Shown here piece after piece: positions 1 through 12,345 of a stretch of 64,000 bases of DNA. Every line of letters starts with the position of its first letter. Within the stretch, counting starts at the first letter, position 1. Source of the DNA: Moringa oleifera (taxonomy: Eukaryota > Streptophyta > Magnoliopsida > Brassicales > Moringaceae); the NCBI GenBank assembly GCA_021397835.1, contig JAJFZO010000609.1:498501-562500 (forward strand), given 5' to 3'. The translations under genes and the position numbers were made by a program. The notes under the pieces are model-generated. The model did no database searches, had not been told where the DNA came from, and saw nothing but the letters and a program-made list of their open reading frames with translations.

Positions 1-3000
1 ATACTGTCATAAAAGAAAAAAGAAAACAATCAAACCTTTTTGCCTTGAGTTAAAAAGTTTACTTATAAGCTTCATCAATCCAAGTTCCATCACAATCAGG
101 TCGTATATAGCCAAAAAATGATAATGCTTTTTGGGTGTGTGTTATTGGGCCTAGGACTTATTAGTTTGAAGAAGAATGATGTTAGAAAGGCCAAGATCCA
201 TTTGGGAGAAACACAGTCGTAAAATGTGGTACTCCAAATGGTCTTGCTTGTAGAAAACGCACCATTGATAGGCGAGAAGTGCTTCAGGTCTGCTTCTAAA
301 ACTCGTGTAATAGAATGAATGACATAAACAATGTTGAGTTTTTCAACCTTTACCTAGCTGTGTAATGCACATGTTTTGTTATTTTTTCCATGAATATTTT
401 GAAGAAAAAACTAGTGAAAAATCAAGATTGATTTTGATTTTACTCTTACTCTTAAGCAAGTAATGTGTTTGAGCCTAGAGAGGTGGATAATATATTCTGA
501 AATAGGCCTTTATCTTTCATACTAAATCAAAAAGGAATGCATTATTAACCAATCAGCTTGAATGCTTTGATAGGCTAGAAATTTTATACTAAGCCTTCAT
601 ATTTCACAAGAATTCAGAAAAAAATTGGGATAGAGATCAGCCTTAATGGCTATCAATGTAAAGAGGATGGAAAAAAGGACGTATAAACTCATGATATGAT
701 GACAATGTTACTAAATATGTCAGTCCAATGGTTATTGCAAAACCAAACTAAGCTTGCTCTGCTAGTTCAATTATTTCTAACTAAATAGTTAATAGTTGTA
801 AGGTCACCAAGCTGAATTACAAAAATGTAAGAGGCACATCATTTACTATAAACTAATAACCATACTTTCTTAAACTATGGATAATAAGCATTAACAACCG
901 TTCACAGAGCAAGCCAAGATCTTTGATTCAGACAAAAAAAGCAAGATTGCTTCAATAGGATGCGTTCTGATAAGTTACTGCCTAAAATAATGACTCTATC
1001 CAGACAAAAAGGTGCAATTTACTTGATATATCTTAAGGTGGGTGGTGATTGCATTCCAAGAATATAAACAATAACACTAATTTCTAAATTCATAGAGAAC
1101 ATGCTCTAGTAAAAGTTTTCTCCCTTGATTTATTTATAATTTCTAGTATCACAAGGGTAACAAACATAGGTATCATCTGATAGTGCCCAATGCCAAGAGA
1201 AGAAAATTTCAGAAGAAAACTGAGTAAGAAATTGCAAGACTTGAAAAAAAAATCTCTCTTTCTCTCTTATAATGCGAGATAAAGGTTTTATGTTTCATAT
1301 ACCATTTTCCTTGCTTCACTACAATCATTCGATAGTGCAAGAAGCCTATTTCACAAAATTTCTTGAAAGAACAAAGCTTTGCATCAATTATATGACATTA
1401 AAAGAGAGAAATTTCTGTTTGAAAGAATGGTGTTTTCATGGGAGAATGAAGGAAGAACACTGGTAGTGTGTGGGTGAAGATCTTTAAGTATTACAGTAGA
1501 TCATGTATACTGTTTAAAGTCCATTAGTACTTTTGCTTTTTTCTCAAAATAATTCAAACATATTTTTTATTAAACAAATAATACAGTTAACCAAAATTAA
1601 TTGTAAACTAAATGGTTGAAAATGTGATATAATTTTCAATAGGACTTGGGTTCGAGTCTGTTGGCTTACATTTTCAATCAAATATTTAAATTAAAAATAA
1701 AAACCACAAATAAACACATCACATAGAGTTTCTTTAGATCGGATGACATTGGGTTTGAGCCTCCATCATAAAATTTTCTTTTCTAATTACATATTTTTTA
1801 TGACAGTCTCTCAGAATCGTCATGTATGTTATGTTTCGTATGACAGTTTCTTAGGATCGTCATGTATGTCTGACTATGCCTTACTCCCCTCTATTGCTAC
1901 TGTGGTCTCCCATTGTCCTCAATTTTCACGTTGAGTTGAAAAGGGATCACTATGATCGCATGTTCGCTCAGATTGTAATCAGATTAATTTAATGGTTAAA
2001 TGGTGCAACCCAATTTTTTACCACTTCTTGAATAGTTAACTTATAAAGTAGATCAGTTGATGGTTTGGATCATAATTGGACCGATCGATCCGATCTGATT
2101 TTAAGAACCATGATAATTCATGAAGAAATTGTAAAATCACCCTGAAATTACGTTTCATGTTTTAATCAAAATGCTTTAGAAGTCGACCAGCTATAATATT
2201 TAGTGAAAACAATTATCAAAAGGCAGTAGGAACTAGCTTCTAACATGTCTAAGCTCCTAGATAAGGCCAAAAAGTTTAAGAAAAGTAAAGACAAAAACCA
2301 AACATCTGAGTAAAACCAAGGTGACCTCACCAAGAGAAGATTTGGATGGAGGAACCACTATAACTTAATATGCAGTCTTGCGATGGATCTCTTGTCGCAT
2401 TGTAATTCATAACCATGTTAAATAAATCACAAATACATTTTATGATGACAATGCAAACAATTAAAGTAAAGAAAATGCCTAGCTCCAATCATTTTCTTAA
2501 CTATGCCTCTTTGATCGACGAGAAAATTAAGTCAACCTATGATTTCCTTGTCGATTTTAAGAGAACCGAAAAGAAATTGGCCTCATTTAAAGAGTCATCA
2601 AGCTAATTTTGCTTGCTTTTAACATCTGTCTCTCCCCCTTAATACAACCCCTGCCACCATGTCTCTCTCCAACCCTAACACTCTAACCAGTTACCATTTG
2701 CCAAGCAAGGTAAAGGTCGCCAGCCACCAGTTTGGTCTCCGAGGTAATGTCTTTTTCTTTTATGGTTGTTGTTTCTTTCCCTCTCTTTCTTTTCTAAATA
2801 GCTATCTTCCTCTTTTGTCCTTTTGCAACGCTCACTCTCTCTCTATTTTCCCATACGTGTTGGTTGCATAGTGGCAAAGCCATTTAAGTGCTATAGCCTA
2901 AGTATATTTATTTAAATTAATTAGATTATTTTTACCATTAAATTTAATTGCATTTATATCCCTCCTATTAAACTTAAAATTCATCCTTTTTTCATTCAGT

Positions 3001-3590
3001 GGTTCACCCTTCACTGCGTTGCCAATTGCTATATTTTCTATTGACTATTGGCATTTTCTTTTTCTGTTTTTCTTATTTCTTCTTAATTCTACTTGTCTTA
3101 TAAAATATTATCAAATTACAATTTGAGAGTATGTTAATAGGTAAGTTTTTGATATTTAGATTATGAATTATTTAGATTAATGAACTTTCTACATTATGTT
3201 ATTTTGGATAAATTTATGTATCCAAAGAATGAAAGAACAGTGGAGATAGATTCATAAATTCTATAACTATGAGGAAGGTTAGTTCTTTGATTCTTTCAAT
3301 TATATAATGACATATTATATTGTGGCATTAAAGTGAGATTCTTTCTGAATAAATGAACAATGAACTGTAAGTCTTATAGTGGAGATCTTTTGGTTGCTTT
3401 TATATGTGTGTGGAGCACCTTCAACCCAAACGTATTGGCATTCATACTAGAACAATGATTGAGAATGCTTAAGCGGTATGCCTTTCTTATTAACGGTGAC
3501 ATTCGTAATTAGTATTATTCTTATATCATGTTGTTAGTTTATATTTTGATTTTTGAATTTTGATTAATTATTATTATGGATTAATGATAT
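1..3590. other. Intergenic DNA, no gene recognised
   Basis: Both strands carry only short open frames without recognisable motifs. A short direct repeat (period 40 bases, starting TGACAGT) lies at 1801-1870. The 2620-2870 stretch is pyrimidine-rich. I see no RNA gene or element ends here. Confidence 0.6.
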
Positions 3591-3599
3591 CAATCAATA

Positions 3600-5990
3600 A
3601 CTCATCTAAGCCAAGAAAGACTCTTCTTTCATTCTTTGATAGAAAAAAGATGATAAAGTATTAAGTGGTTTAAGTTCTTATTTACAACATGTTAATATAT
3701 TAAGATCACCATGTTTTAATGAAAAAGGTGACTGTGAGAATGTCGATGCTCCATCGAGTATTAATACTCAATATTATGAGCATGATCTTGGATTACACTT
3801 TCTAACCAGGATGTATTTCGTTGACAAACATGTTTGATATTTAGAAAGCATATGCAAATGGGACTATATCAACCTATCTTAGTCAAACATTCTCAAACTC
3901 AAGATGGAAAACAAAGTCAGCGATTTCAAGCTCCTTGGTTTGATAAATTTGAATGACTTGAATATTCAACAGAAAAAGACAAAACATTTTTTTTTCATAC
4001 TACCTCTTTGAGAGTCATCTGTTAAAGTATCATACTTTTACAGCCAAAAGTTTTCAAAGTTGGAAAAAGGGTGAAAGGTAAAAGATGCCCATTTATGCAA
4101 TATAAAAGAGATATAAGCTCAACTTAGGGATTTGCCATGGAGAGTTGGATGAACTTGAAAAATCCATCTAAATACATCTAAAAAACTATTTGTACTCATT
4201 CTTTAGAAGAAACTTTGTGGAATAGATTATAGCTTAAGACTTCATTAGAGGTTATGAAATGGTTGGCATTGCAAGAATGTACTTTCAAGAGTCATGATAA
4301 GTTCATTAATTCTACTAATCATAAAAATTTTCTCAAATTGGTAAAGTTACAAGTATCAGTAAATAAAGATATTGCTACAGTTGTATTAAAAAAAATTCAA
4401 CAAAAGCCAAATACACATCATCTGATATTTAAAAATAATTACCAAAAATTCTTACTAATCGAGTAAGGTCAAAGACCCGTGATGATATTGGTGATACCAA
4501 ATTTTGTGCTTATTTTGAGGCATGCTGATGTTAATAGATTAATTTATGAATACTTTTTTGAAGTTACCAGTGTTGAGGACATAAGAGCCAAAAGTTTTAA
4601 GAAACAAATATGTAATATCCTCAATAGATACAACTTGTTGGTTAAAAACTTACAAGGTGAAGGATATAATGGTGCTAGTAATATACGAGGTGAATGAAAT
4701 GGTTTACAAGCTTCATTCCTTGAAAATTTTCCATATGCTTATTATGTCCATTGTTTTGCGTATCGACTTCAACTTACTTTAATTGCTGTGGTAAAAAAAA
4801 AGCACGATGTGTAGTTGTTTTTCTTAAAATTGAATTGTATTATGAACTTTTTGAATACTTCTTTCAAAAGACATTCGGATTTGATATCTTGTTCAACAAA
4901 ATAAAGTCATAGATTTGATTGTCTTAGGAAAACTTAAAATTACTACAAGGGCTAATCAAGTTCGCACATTGCAACAACCTACATTTACTTGAATGGAGTT
5001 TTCATTTTATTTCTATCAAAAGATTAATTGATTTGTATGGTTTGATGTCTACTCTTATTAAGAAATTGATAAAAAATGGATCAAATAGTAATATGCATGG
5101 GGAAGCTGGAGATGCATACATAAAGATTTGGTATCTTTGAATTTATATCTTTTTTGTTGTTGATCCACAAAATATTTGGAATCTCTGATTTATTTTGTTA
5201 AGCCTTACAATTCAAATTTTAAGATATCTTAAATGTCCTGAATTTAGTCTAGACTACAAGAAAACTTCTTCAAGAGGTACGAGCTGGATGACATAGTTTC
5301 TTTAAAATTATGATGTTATTTTATGCTAAGCATCATATAGATATGTTTCATACGAATGTATGCCATGTGAAAAGTACAAGAGGTACTTGTCAGTAGAAAG
5401 ATAATATCACAATTTAGCATATTATCACTTTGACATTTTTAATATTGTAACAATTTTTCAGTTGAGAGAGTTATATAGTTGTTTCCCAGACAAAACAATA
5501 GAATTTTTTACTCTTAATATGGTTTTGAGTCCTTTAGATAACTTTAAATCATTTGATATTGATGATATTGTTACTTTAACTAAGGACTATTATTATCTAG
5601 ATTTTGATATAGGTGAAACAAAAGATTCAAGAAGGCAATTGGACCATTTTCGATTTGATGTGCTCAATTATCTGGAATTTTAGAATATTAATTTTCTTTC
5701 TGAGATAGGTAGACTTTTGGTTGAAAGAAAAAGGTTAGAACATTATACTATGATTTATAAGTTAATTTGTTTAGGGTTTACTTTTCTAGTTTCTACAACA
5801 TCAACAAATGAGAATTTTCAATTATAAAACTTCTAAAGACACCTCTTCATAACAAAATGAAAAACAACTTTCTTACCAATTTTATGGATCTTTATATTAA
5901 AAAGAAATTATTGATTCAATTGATATGGATTCTATTATTGATGAATTTGATAGTTTAAAAACTCATAGAGAAAAATTTAAACTATTATTA
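3600..5990 (+). pseudogene. Decayed hAT-type transposase (DUF4371 / ZMYM-like)
   Basis: Remnant of a plant hAT-superfamily transposase of the kind with a TTF-type zinc finger, DUF4371 and a C-terminal hAT dimerisation region. Fragments lie in family order but in changing frames. Near 3900-3970 are pieces resembling FQAPWFDKFE and LEYSTEKDK, the TTF-finger region. At 4254-4466 are FKSHDK and NFLKLVKL (DUF4371 start). At 4479-4790 are GEGYNGASN and YYVHCFAYRLQL (DUF4371 core). At 5462-5690 are LRELYSCF and HFRFDVLNY, and near 5780-5820 is FLVSTTSTNENF, matching the conserved LPVSTATTERAF block of the hAT C-terminus. Many stops and frameshifts and a likely internal deletion (about 4800-5400) rule out function. 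No terminal inverted repeats or 8-bp duplication were found, so the element ends are unknown. Confidence 0.75.
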
Positions 5991-5999
5991 ATTGTATTT

Positions 6000-8660
6000 T
6001 GAAGATTAGAACTTACTATATCTTTTTTGTAGATATGTATATTTATTTTCAGTTTAATGATAATTTATTATATTATTATGTTTGAATGAAAAAATAAATT
6101 TAGCTAACCTTGATAAAAAAATCTTGACTTCACCATTGTGATTACTCGTCTCTCTCTCTTTCCTCCTTATGCTGGCATAGCTCTCTTTATGCTTGCTAGC
6201 ACTCTTTTTGCTCTCTTATGCCACCTCAGTGTGTGTGTACATATGTACGTTCATACATACATGTTTATATGGCTCTCTATTGTTGCTCTATCTTTATCCT
6301 TCTTGCTCGGCCTTCACTCTTTCTTCTTCCTCCTTGTGTCGGCTTGCCCTCTCATCCTTATGCTCCTCTATCTCATCTTTCCTTCATTTTTATACATTGC
6401 AGCATTGGGCATCGTGATGCAGCTACTTAGAGAAATTATGATGCAGCCATGCTATGCCATTTTGTATAAGTAAATAGGATGGTTGCTTTGTGTAGGAGGC
6501 CATCAAAAGAAGCATCTTCGACTCTTTTCCTCCTTTTTTTTTTTGTAATGATTACCTTTCACTTTGGTCACTATTAATTATAGATAGTCAATTCTAATTA
6601 ACAAAAAAAATTCTTGGAGAAATTCATTATTTTTTTGTAAATTGGCAAATGCAAATTTTTAAAATATAAAAAAAATGCTATTAACATATATTTCATTATA
6701 ACAGTTTTTTTTTTCATTATTATTAATTTGGAATTTTGTTTGTTGATTTGTAAGATAAGATTTGAAGACACATTTGATTTAACTCTTGAGGTAAAAAAAA
6801 ATTAATTTTATGTATATTTACTATTTTGAATTAGCCATGCTTTAATAATTAGACAACCTCATATAATAAAAGTCACATATAAAAATCACTGAAAACTACT
6901 CCCCTTATGATCTTCCTAAGACAACCTCTTATTTAATTATAGCTAGGGATTGACTTGTTTTGTTTAATAATGCTTCTGACCCAGTTTGATTTGACACACG
7001 GAGCGTATTCAAATAATTTGAATCATTTTCTTTTCAACAATTGTACATAAGAAGTGATTCAACCCAAAGTAAAATGAAGGAACTAGTTTCAACTATTTAA
7101 TAAATAATTCAAAATATTTTCACTTTTTAAATTCAAAGAATACAAACATTTGGGATGTGGATGGTCTTTGTTGAATGCAAAAGTCAAGTGACAATGGATA
7201 TATGCCTTCCATTTTGCTTTTGATATGCTATACTTTCATGGTAATAAAGACATATTAGTTTCCCTTTATCATATCTATGAGATAAAACAACATCTTCAAT
7301 TCCAAAGCAAAATTAGAATTTTTTTTGAAGTTGGAATGCCAGTAAAAGTTCTAGAAAGATTTTTCTCAAAAGGTAAAATCAACATTGGCCAACTTAGGTC
7401 CGATGTGTTTAAATCACATAAAATGTTCTATATCCTTACTTCAGTTTTCTAGATTATAATAATGGGACTAAAAGTCAGCTCTTCTCAACTTTTTCTTTAC
7501 CACTTCCTTTGCTGCATGCTTTTTCCCTCCCTCTTCTCAGCATTTGTTAAATTATGATGTATTATAATCTTATTAAAAGTTTAGCACAACTTAAATTAAC
7601 AGAAAGTTTTGATCTATCTATGAGATAGTGTTATTCATATTATATGTATATTAAGTTTAATTTAGATCTTTTTGACATTTCAAGTTCACATGTTTACCTT
7701 GAATCTCGCATTGTTTTGATCAAATGGATAACAAATAATAATAGTTTTTGGTGCCCAATGTTAATGATTGATTAATCACATCTACTATATGCATGGTTTA
7801 AGTGTTAGATTAATGTACGATTTTATTTTTCCTTTAAGTTCTCCAGAACTTGATTTTTATTATCCTTAAGATAATTAAGCCCATTTGGAGAATCCTCAAT
7901 TAAAACTTCCACTCTTGAAACTAGCAAGCAAGCTTAGCAATGAGATGGGGTCCTAAGTTATTTCAAGTTTAAGCTTGGATTATGATTAACTTCACTATAG
8001 TGCAATTTAGCATTAGTGGCATGAGATGTGCTAGTCTTATATTTGCACTACAAAGCTGCAACTTAATACAGTCTAAGTAAGTAGTTTACTGTCTTCTTAA
8101 TTACAAATTTGTAATGGGTAAGTCCTAGGCTTTGAACAATTTTTTCACTGCACATAATGTAGAAGCTGATTTTGATAGGGAGAAAAATTATAGCGTTACT
8201 AATTTGGACCCCTTTTCCTTATTATTGAGTGAAAAGCACTATGTGTTCAAATTGTCTAAAATGTATAGAACGGCTTCCTAAAAGCTTTTTTTTTCTTTCT
8301 TTCTTTATTCTCATTGCATTGTCTACCATTAGATGGAAAAAAGATACTGAGAGGATATGGCTGCCACAAAGATGATTAAATCCCACTTTTGAAGAGAAAA
8401 TGGTCATACACAATTAAGCTTAATAAAGTAAGCCTCTTACATGATAAATCTATCAAGATCTTTTTTTTATTTATTTAATTTATATGAGATGGCAATAAAC
8501 TCTATTAGATTTTCATATTACGTAGACTATGTGGATGGTGTCATAAGGATCTTTCCTTTATAAATGCAGCTGATAGATGAAGATATGTATGCCAAATCGA
8601 AAATAAATGAGTTAATGAAATGTTTTTGTGATTTTACATGACATTTCTTGAATGATGTTA
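6000..8660. other. Intergenic DNA, no gene recognised
   Basis: A+T-rich sequence. The longest frame (6138-6473) is a pyrimidine-rich, leucine/serine-rich translation with competing frames of similar length, so it is not treated as a gene. No element ends or RNA genes were seen. Confidence 0.5.
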
Positions 8661-8669
8661 TAGAAGGTG

Positions 8670-10870
8670 AATAAGTTATTTTGAAAGACTATTTGCAAAA
8701 CCACCCACTTTTGTTTCGACTTGAGATGAAGGAAACTCTTTATGTCTAACTTGTTGTAGGATCAGAAATCAACACTTTTTAGAATGGAAGAAGGAAAGCA
8801 AAAACCAATATACTATGTCAGCAAAATCTTACTTGACACAAAAACTCGTTACTCTAAAATTGAAGATGTTCCTTATGCTTTAATTATAGCTGCCAGAAAG
8901 CTCCACCATTATTTCCAAGCACATAATATCACAGGTTAACTAATGAACCTTTAAAGCAAACTCTCCAAAATTTAGAAACTTTTAGAAGAATGGTGAAGTA
9001 ATTAGTTGAATTTAGTGAATTTGAAATACAATTCCAACCTCAAATAGCTCTCAAAAGTCAAGTATTAGTCGATTTTATTATGGAATGCATAATTTTTAAA
9101 GATGAAAAAACCTAAAAAAATATCTAGAAAGTGGAGGAATTCCTAAAAGATCCTAAGAAAGGCAAAGCTCCCATGGTAGAAAAATAAGAAATGTCCTTGA
9201 TAGTTATGGGGAATTGAGCAACTAGGAAAGGAGGATGTAGTGCTAGAGTAGTCCTATGTAATCTAGGCCAAGTAGAGCTTAAATATGCTGTCACTTTAGA
9301 TTTTTCCTCACCCAATAATGAGCCAAAATATGAAGCTTGCTAGTAGGACTTAAAATCACATGAAAAGTTTGATTCATTAAGCTATAAATATATAGCAACT
9401 CACAACTCATGACCAATCAAGTGCAAAAGAAGTATGGAGCTTGAAAACCTCGAATGGTGAAGTATTTTGCAAAAGGTCAAAGAACTGTAAAGTCATTTAG
9501 AAGATGTCCACTTTTGTAAGTCTGAAGATGAGAAAAATTCTTAAGCAAATGTATTATCCAAAAAGGTAACCCTGAAAAGCTTTGCTAATAATAACATTTT
9601 CTCTGAAGTATTTAAAGCATCTAGTATTACCACACTAAATGGTTTAATTGTTTAGCTTATCACGTACCTGAATGAGGACATTCTTCCTAAAGATAAGAAA
9701 AAAGCAAGATAGATCAAAAGAAGGGTAGCCAAATTCTCATTAATCGGAGGATAATTATATCTAAGGCCATACACTCTTTCCTATTTGAGGTACATAAGTT
9801 CCATGGAACAAGAATATATGATGGACGAAGTTCATGAAAGCATATATGTAACACACATGGGGTGATGTTCTTTAGCACATATTATTGGCCCATATGCACA
9901 AAGCTAATGAAGTAAATTCAGAACTATTAAATTTGCTAGAAGCATTCTTTAGTTTCTCAAGCTCCAATAACACTTATCTTACTCTAGGAAGCCCCATGGC
10001 CATTCATATAATAGGGAATGAATCTTATATGTCTATTTCCAATAAAAATAGGGCAAAGGAACTTCGTTATTGTGGGTATAGATTACTTTATAAAATGGGT
10101 GGAACCTAAAGTGCTTGCCACTACAACTGATTAAAAAGCCTTGAATTTTGTATGGAGGTCCATCATTTGTCAATTTCAAATATCTAATGTGATAGTAACA
10201 AATAACAGACTTCAATTCCAAGGGAATGAATTTAAGAACTAATGTGCCCGTTGCAATATAAAACAAAAGTTCATAACAGTTGGTCATCTCCTAATGAATG
10301 GGAAGTATAAGTTACTAACCAAACTATATTGTAAGCTTTAAAGATAAAGTTAGATAAGGTTAAGAATGGTTAGGCTGAGGAGTTATACAGCATCCTATGG
10401 GCATATAAAACCACCAATAAAATAGCTATAAAGGAAACTCCATTCTTATTAACTTTTAGTACTGAAGCTGTGGTACCTATCGAAGTTGGCCTTAATAGCT
10501 TCCGAGCTAGACACTTCAATGAGCAAAACCACTCAAAAATCTTTAAGAGCCAATTTGAACCTCTTAAATGAAGCTTGAGAATATGCCCTCATTCGAGCAA
10601 CAGAAAGTTGCTAATCTTTGTCATAAATGAGTCCGAAGGAAATTATTCATAGAACTAGACTTGGTTCTTAGGAAGATTAGTGTTTCTAATCCTCAAAAAG
10701 CTTTAGAAAATTATCTCCCAATCGAAAAGTACCTTATCTAGTCACAAAGGTTATCAAGCCTAAGTTATACAAGCTCAAGACAATGGAAGGAAACACGATT
10801 CTGATGACATGGAGTTTTGACAATTTAAGAAGGTTTTTTTCCTTCACATATGTTGGTAAATGTGAAATGC
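8670..10870 (+). pseudogene. Truncated Ty3/gypsy pol, Tat-type lineage
   Basis: Remnant of a gypsy polyprotein: RNase H, a second RNase H-like segment and integrase; no reverse transcriptase is present. At 8680-8940 the RNase H shows QKPIYYVSKILLD, TRYSKIE and RKLHHYFQAH, followed by TNEPLKQTLQN, FEIQFQP and VLVDFI. At 9230-9330 a YAVTLDFS...NNEPKYEA segment matches the second RNase H typical of Tat-type elements. At 9660-9870 LNEDILPKDKK, AKFSLIGG and EVHESIYVTHMG lead into integrase. At 10050-10560 are VIVGIDYFIKWVEPK, GHLLMNGKYK, a tract like LWAYRTTPRT, and SLRANLNLLNEA. At 10710-10830 PYLVTKVIKPKLYKLKTMEG and FDNLRRFF form the integrase C-terminus. There are dozens of stops and shifts. 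The 5' part of the element is missing and no LTR pair was identified. Confidence 0.8.
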
Positions 10871-11299
10871 AAATTCATAAGAAAATATAAAATAAAAGAA
10901 ATCACTCCAATTCGTGTTGATTATCAATTGCAATGTGAGGAATGACAGAATAAAAGTGAAAGAGAAAACCAAATACACGTTATAAAGCAAATAAGCCCAA
11001 TCAATAAAATATGAAAGAAAGAATCAAATAAAGAACCTTGTAGGGTAAAGAAAACAAAGGCAAAAATTAAGCCAAAGGCAAGGCAATGTACTTAGGCAAG
11101 AGTAAGCCATTAGCCCCACAAGGCAACAAACAAGAACCAAGTCAGAAAGCCAAGGTAAACATAAAAGTACTAAGCCTCAAAAAAGATACAAAATAAAGTA
11201 CTTAAGCTGCAAAAGGTAACTAACATGTTTAACCTCAAAAAAGGACAATTAAAAACAACAGTCACAACAGAAGATTCTATAAAGCACTAGAAAACTAGT

Positions 11300-12345
11300 T
11301 TATTCTTTCACTATTACTATTTTTGTACTTTCTACAGAATCAGTTGTCAATGATGATGGAAGCATTATAAGAAAATTTGGCCAAAGAATGATTGAAGAAA
11401 TAGTCTTGGAAGCAAGAACATTAGAAGGCTCAGTTACAATTGAGGAACCACCTCTAATAGCCTTAAACATTTGAAAGAAAAAGAAGATATGACAATGAGT
11501 CAAGATTCAAATTAAGTAAAGAAAAAAGGTAAATCAATAAAAGCAACTCGGACATATACCTACAGCAACAATCTTATCACCCAAAGAAGGCTCTAAAGTA
11601 ACAACTTGAACAGTTTAGTCTCTTCCTCATTTCCTTCTCCAATTTTATTTTTCTCACCTGATTTATCATCATGTTTCAAGAAAGAAAAGACCACATGTGT
11701 ATATTCCTCTTTTAGTTGCAATTTAAATTCATTCATTGCCTGGTCATAAATAATAACTAAATATATGACACATTCATCAGTAAACTCTTTAAACCTTTTA
11801 TATAATTTTATTGCCTCTTTCTTAGTCCTTAGAACCAAATTGTTCTGTTCTGATCTTCTCTTACAACATTCAACTCATCCTTTAAACCTGTAATCTGATT
11901 CTTTTTATCTTGTTTACATCCCTATAAACCTCATAACTAAGTCTAGTATGATTTAACTCATTTCATAGTTTTTTTTATTTGTTTATTAGTAATTTCTTTA
12001 TCCTTCTTTAAGGCAGATAGCACTTCCTTTGTGCTATTAATCTCCTTTTAAAGAACCATAACTTCTTCCATCAAATCACTCTTTTCTTTCTTTAGAATGT
12101 CAATTTCTTTTGAACTACGAATAGTTTGATCCAATGTAATACTGAGAGTAGATAATGCCTATAATGAAAGTATAAATAAATAAGTAAACTAAAATTTATT
12201 ACTAGTTGAAAATAAAGCATTAATACACTCACACATATAAGTAAACAAGCACCCTTTGTGGTCGCTTTCGAGGGACTGAGACTAAAGAAGCGAGCTTCAT
12301 CAGTAAGAAGAATTATGATTTGAGCTAATTTGAGAGCCACAATAT
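11300..12345 (-). pseudogene. Antisense coiled-coil ORF of the Tat-type element
   Basis: Downstream of the plus-strand integrase, the minus strand has a long nearly open region broken by only a few stops. From 12345 it reads LKLAQIIILLTDEARFFSL, then a probable intron (donor GTGTGAGTG near 12228, acceptor TTTCATTATAG near 12161). Next comes a heptad-like charged coiled coil (IDILKKEKSDLMEEV; KEVLSALKKDKEITNK) over about 12150-11880. KEAIKLYKRFKEFTDE and FKLQLKEEY follow at 11820-11690. A second probable intron (donor GTAGGTATAT near 11561, acceptor TTTAAG near 11473) leads into AIRGGSSIVTEPSN. Tat-lineage gypsy elements are known to carry an extra ORF antisense to gag-pol between integrase and the 3' LTR, and position and orientation fit. 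Its function is unknown. It is broken here. Confidence 0.5.

Noticed and set aside
1640..1665. GGGTTCGAGTC, resembling a tRNA/SINE B box
   Set aside because: No A box at the right distance and no cloverleaf; a single short match is expected by chance.
6138..6473. 111-codon plus-strand frame, hydrophobic
   Set aside because: Pyrimidine-rich DNA makes leucine/serine-rich frames in all three phases; no motif or splice context.
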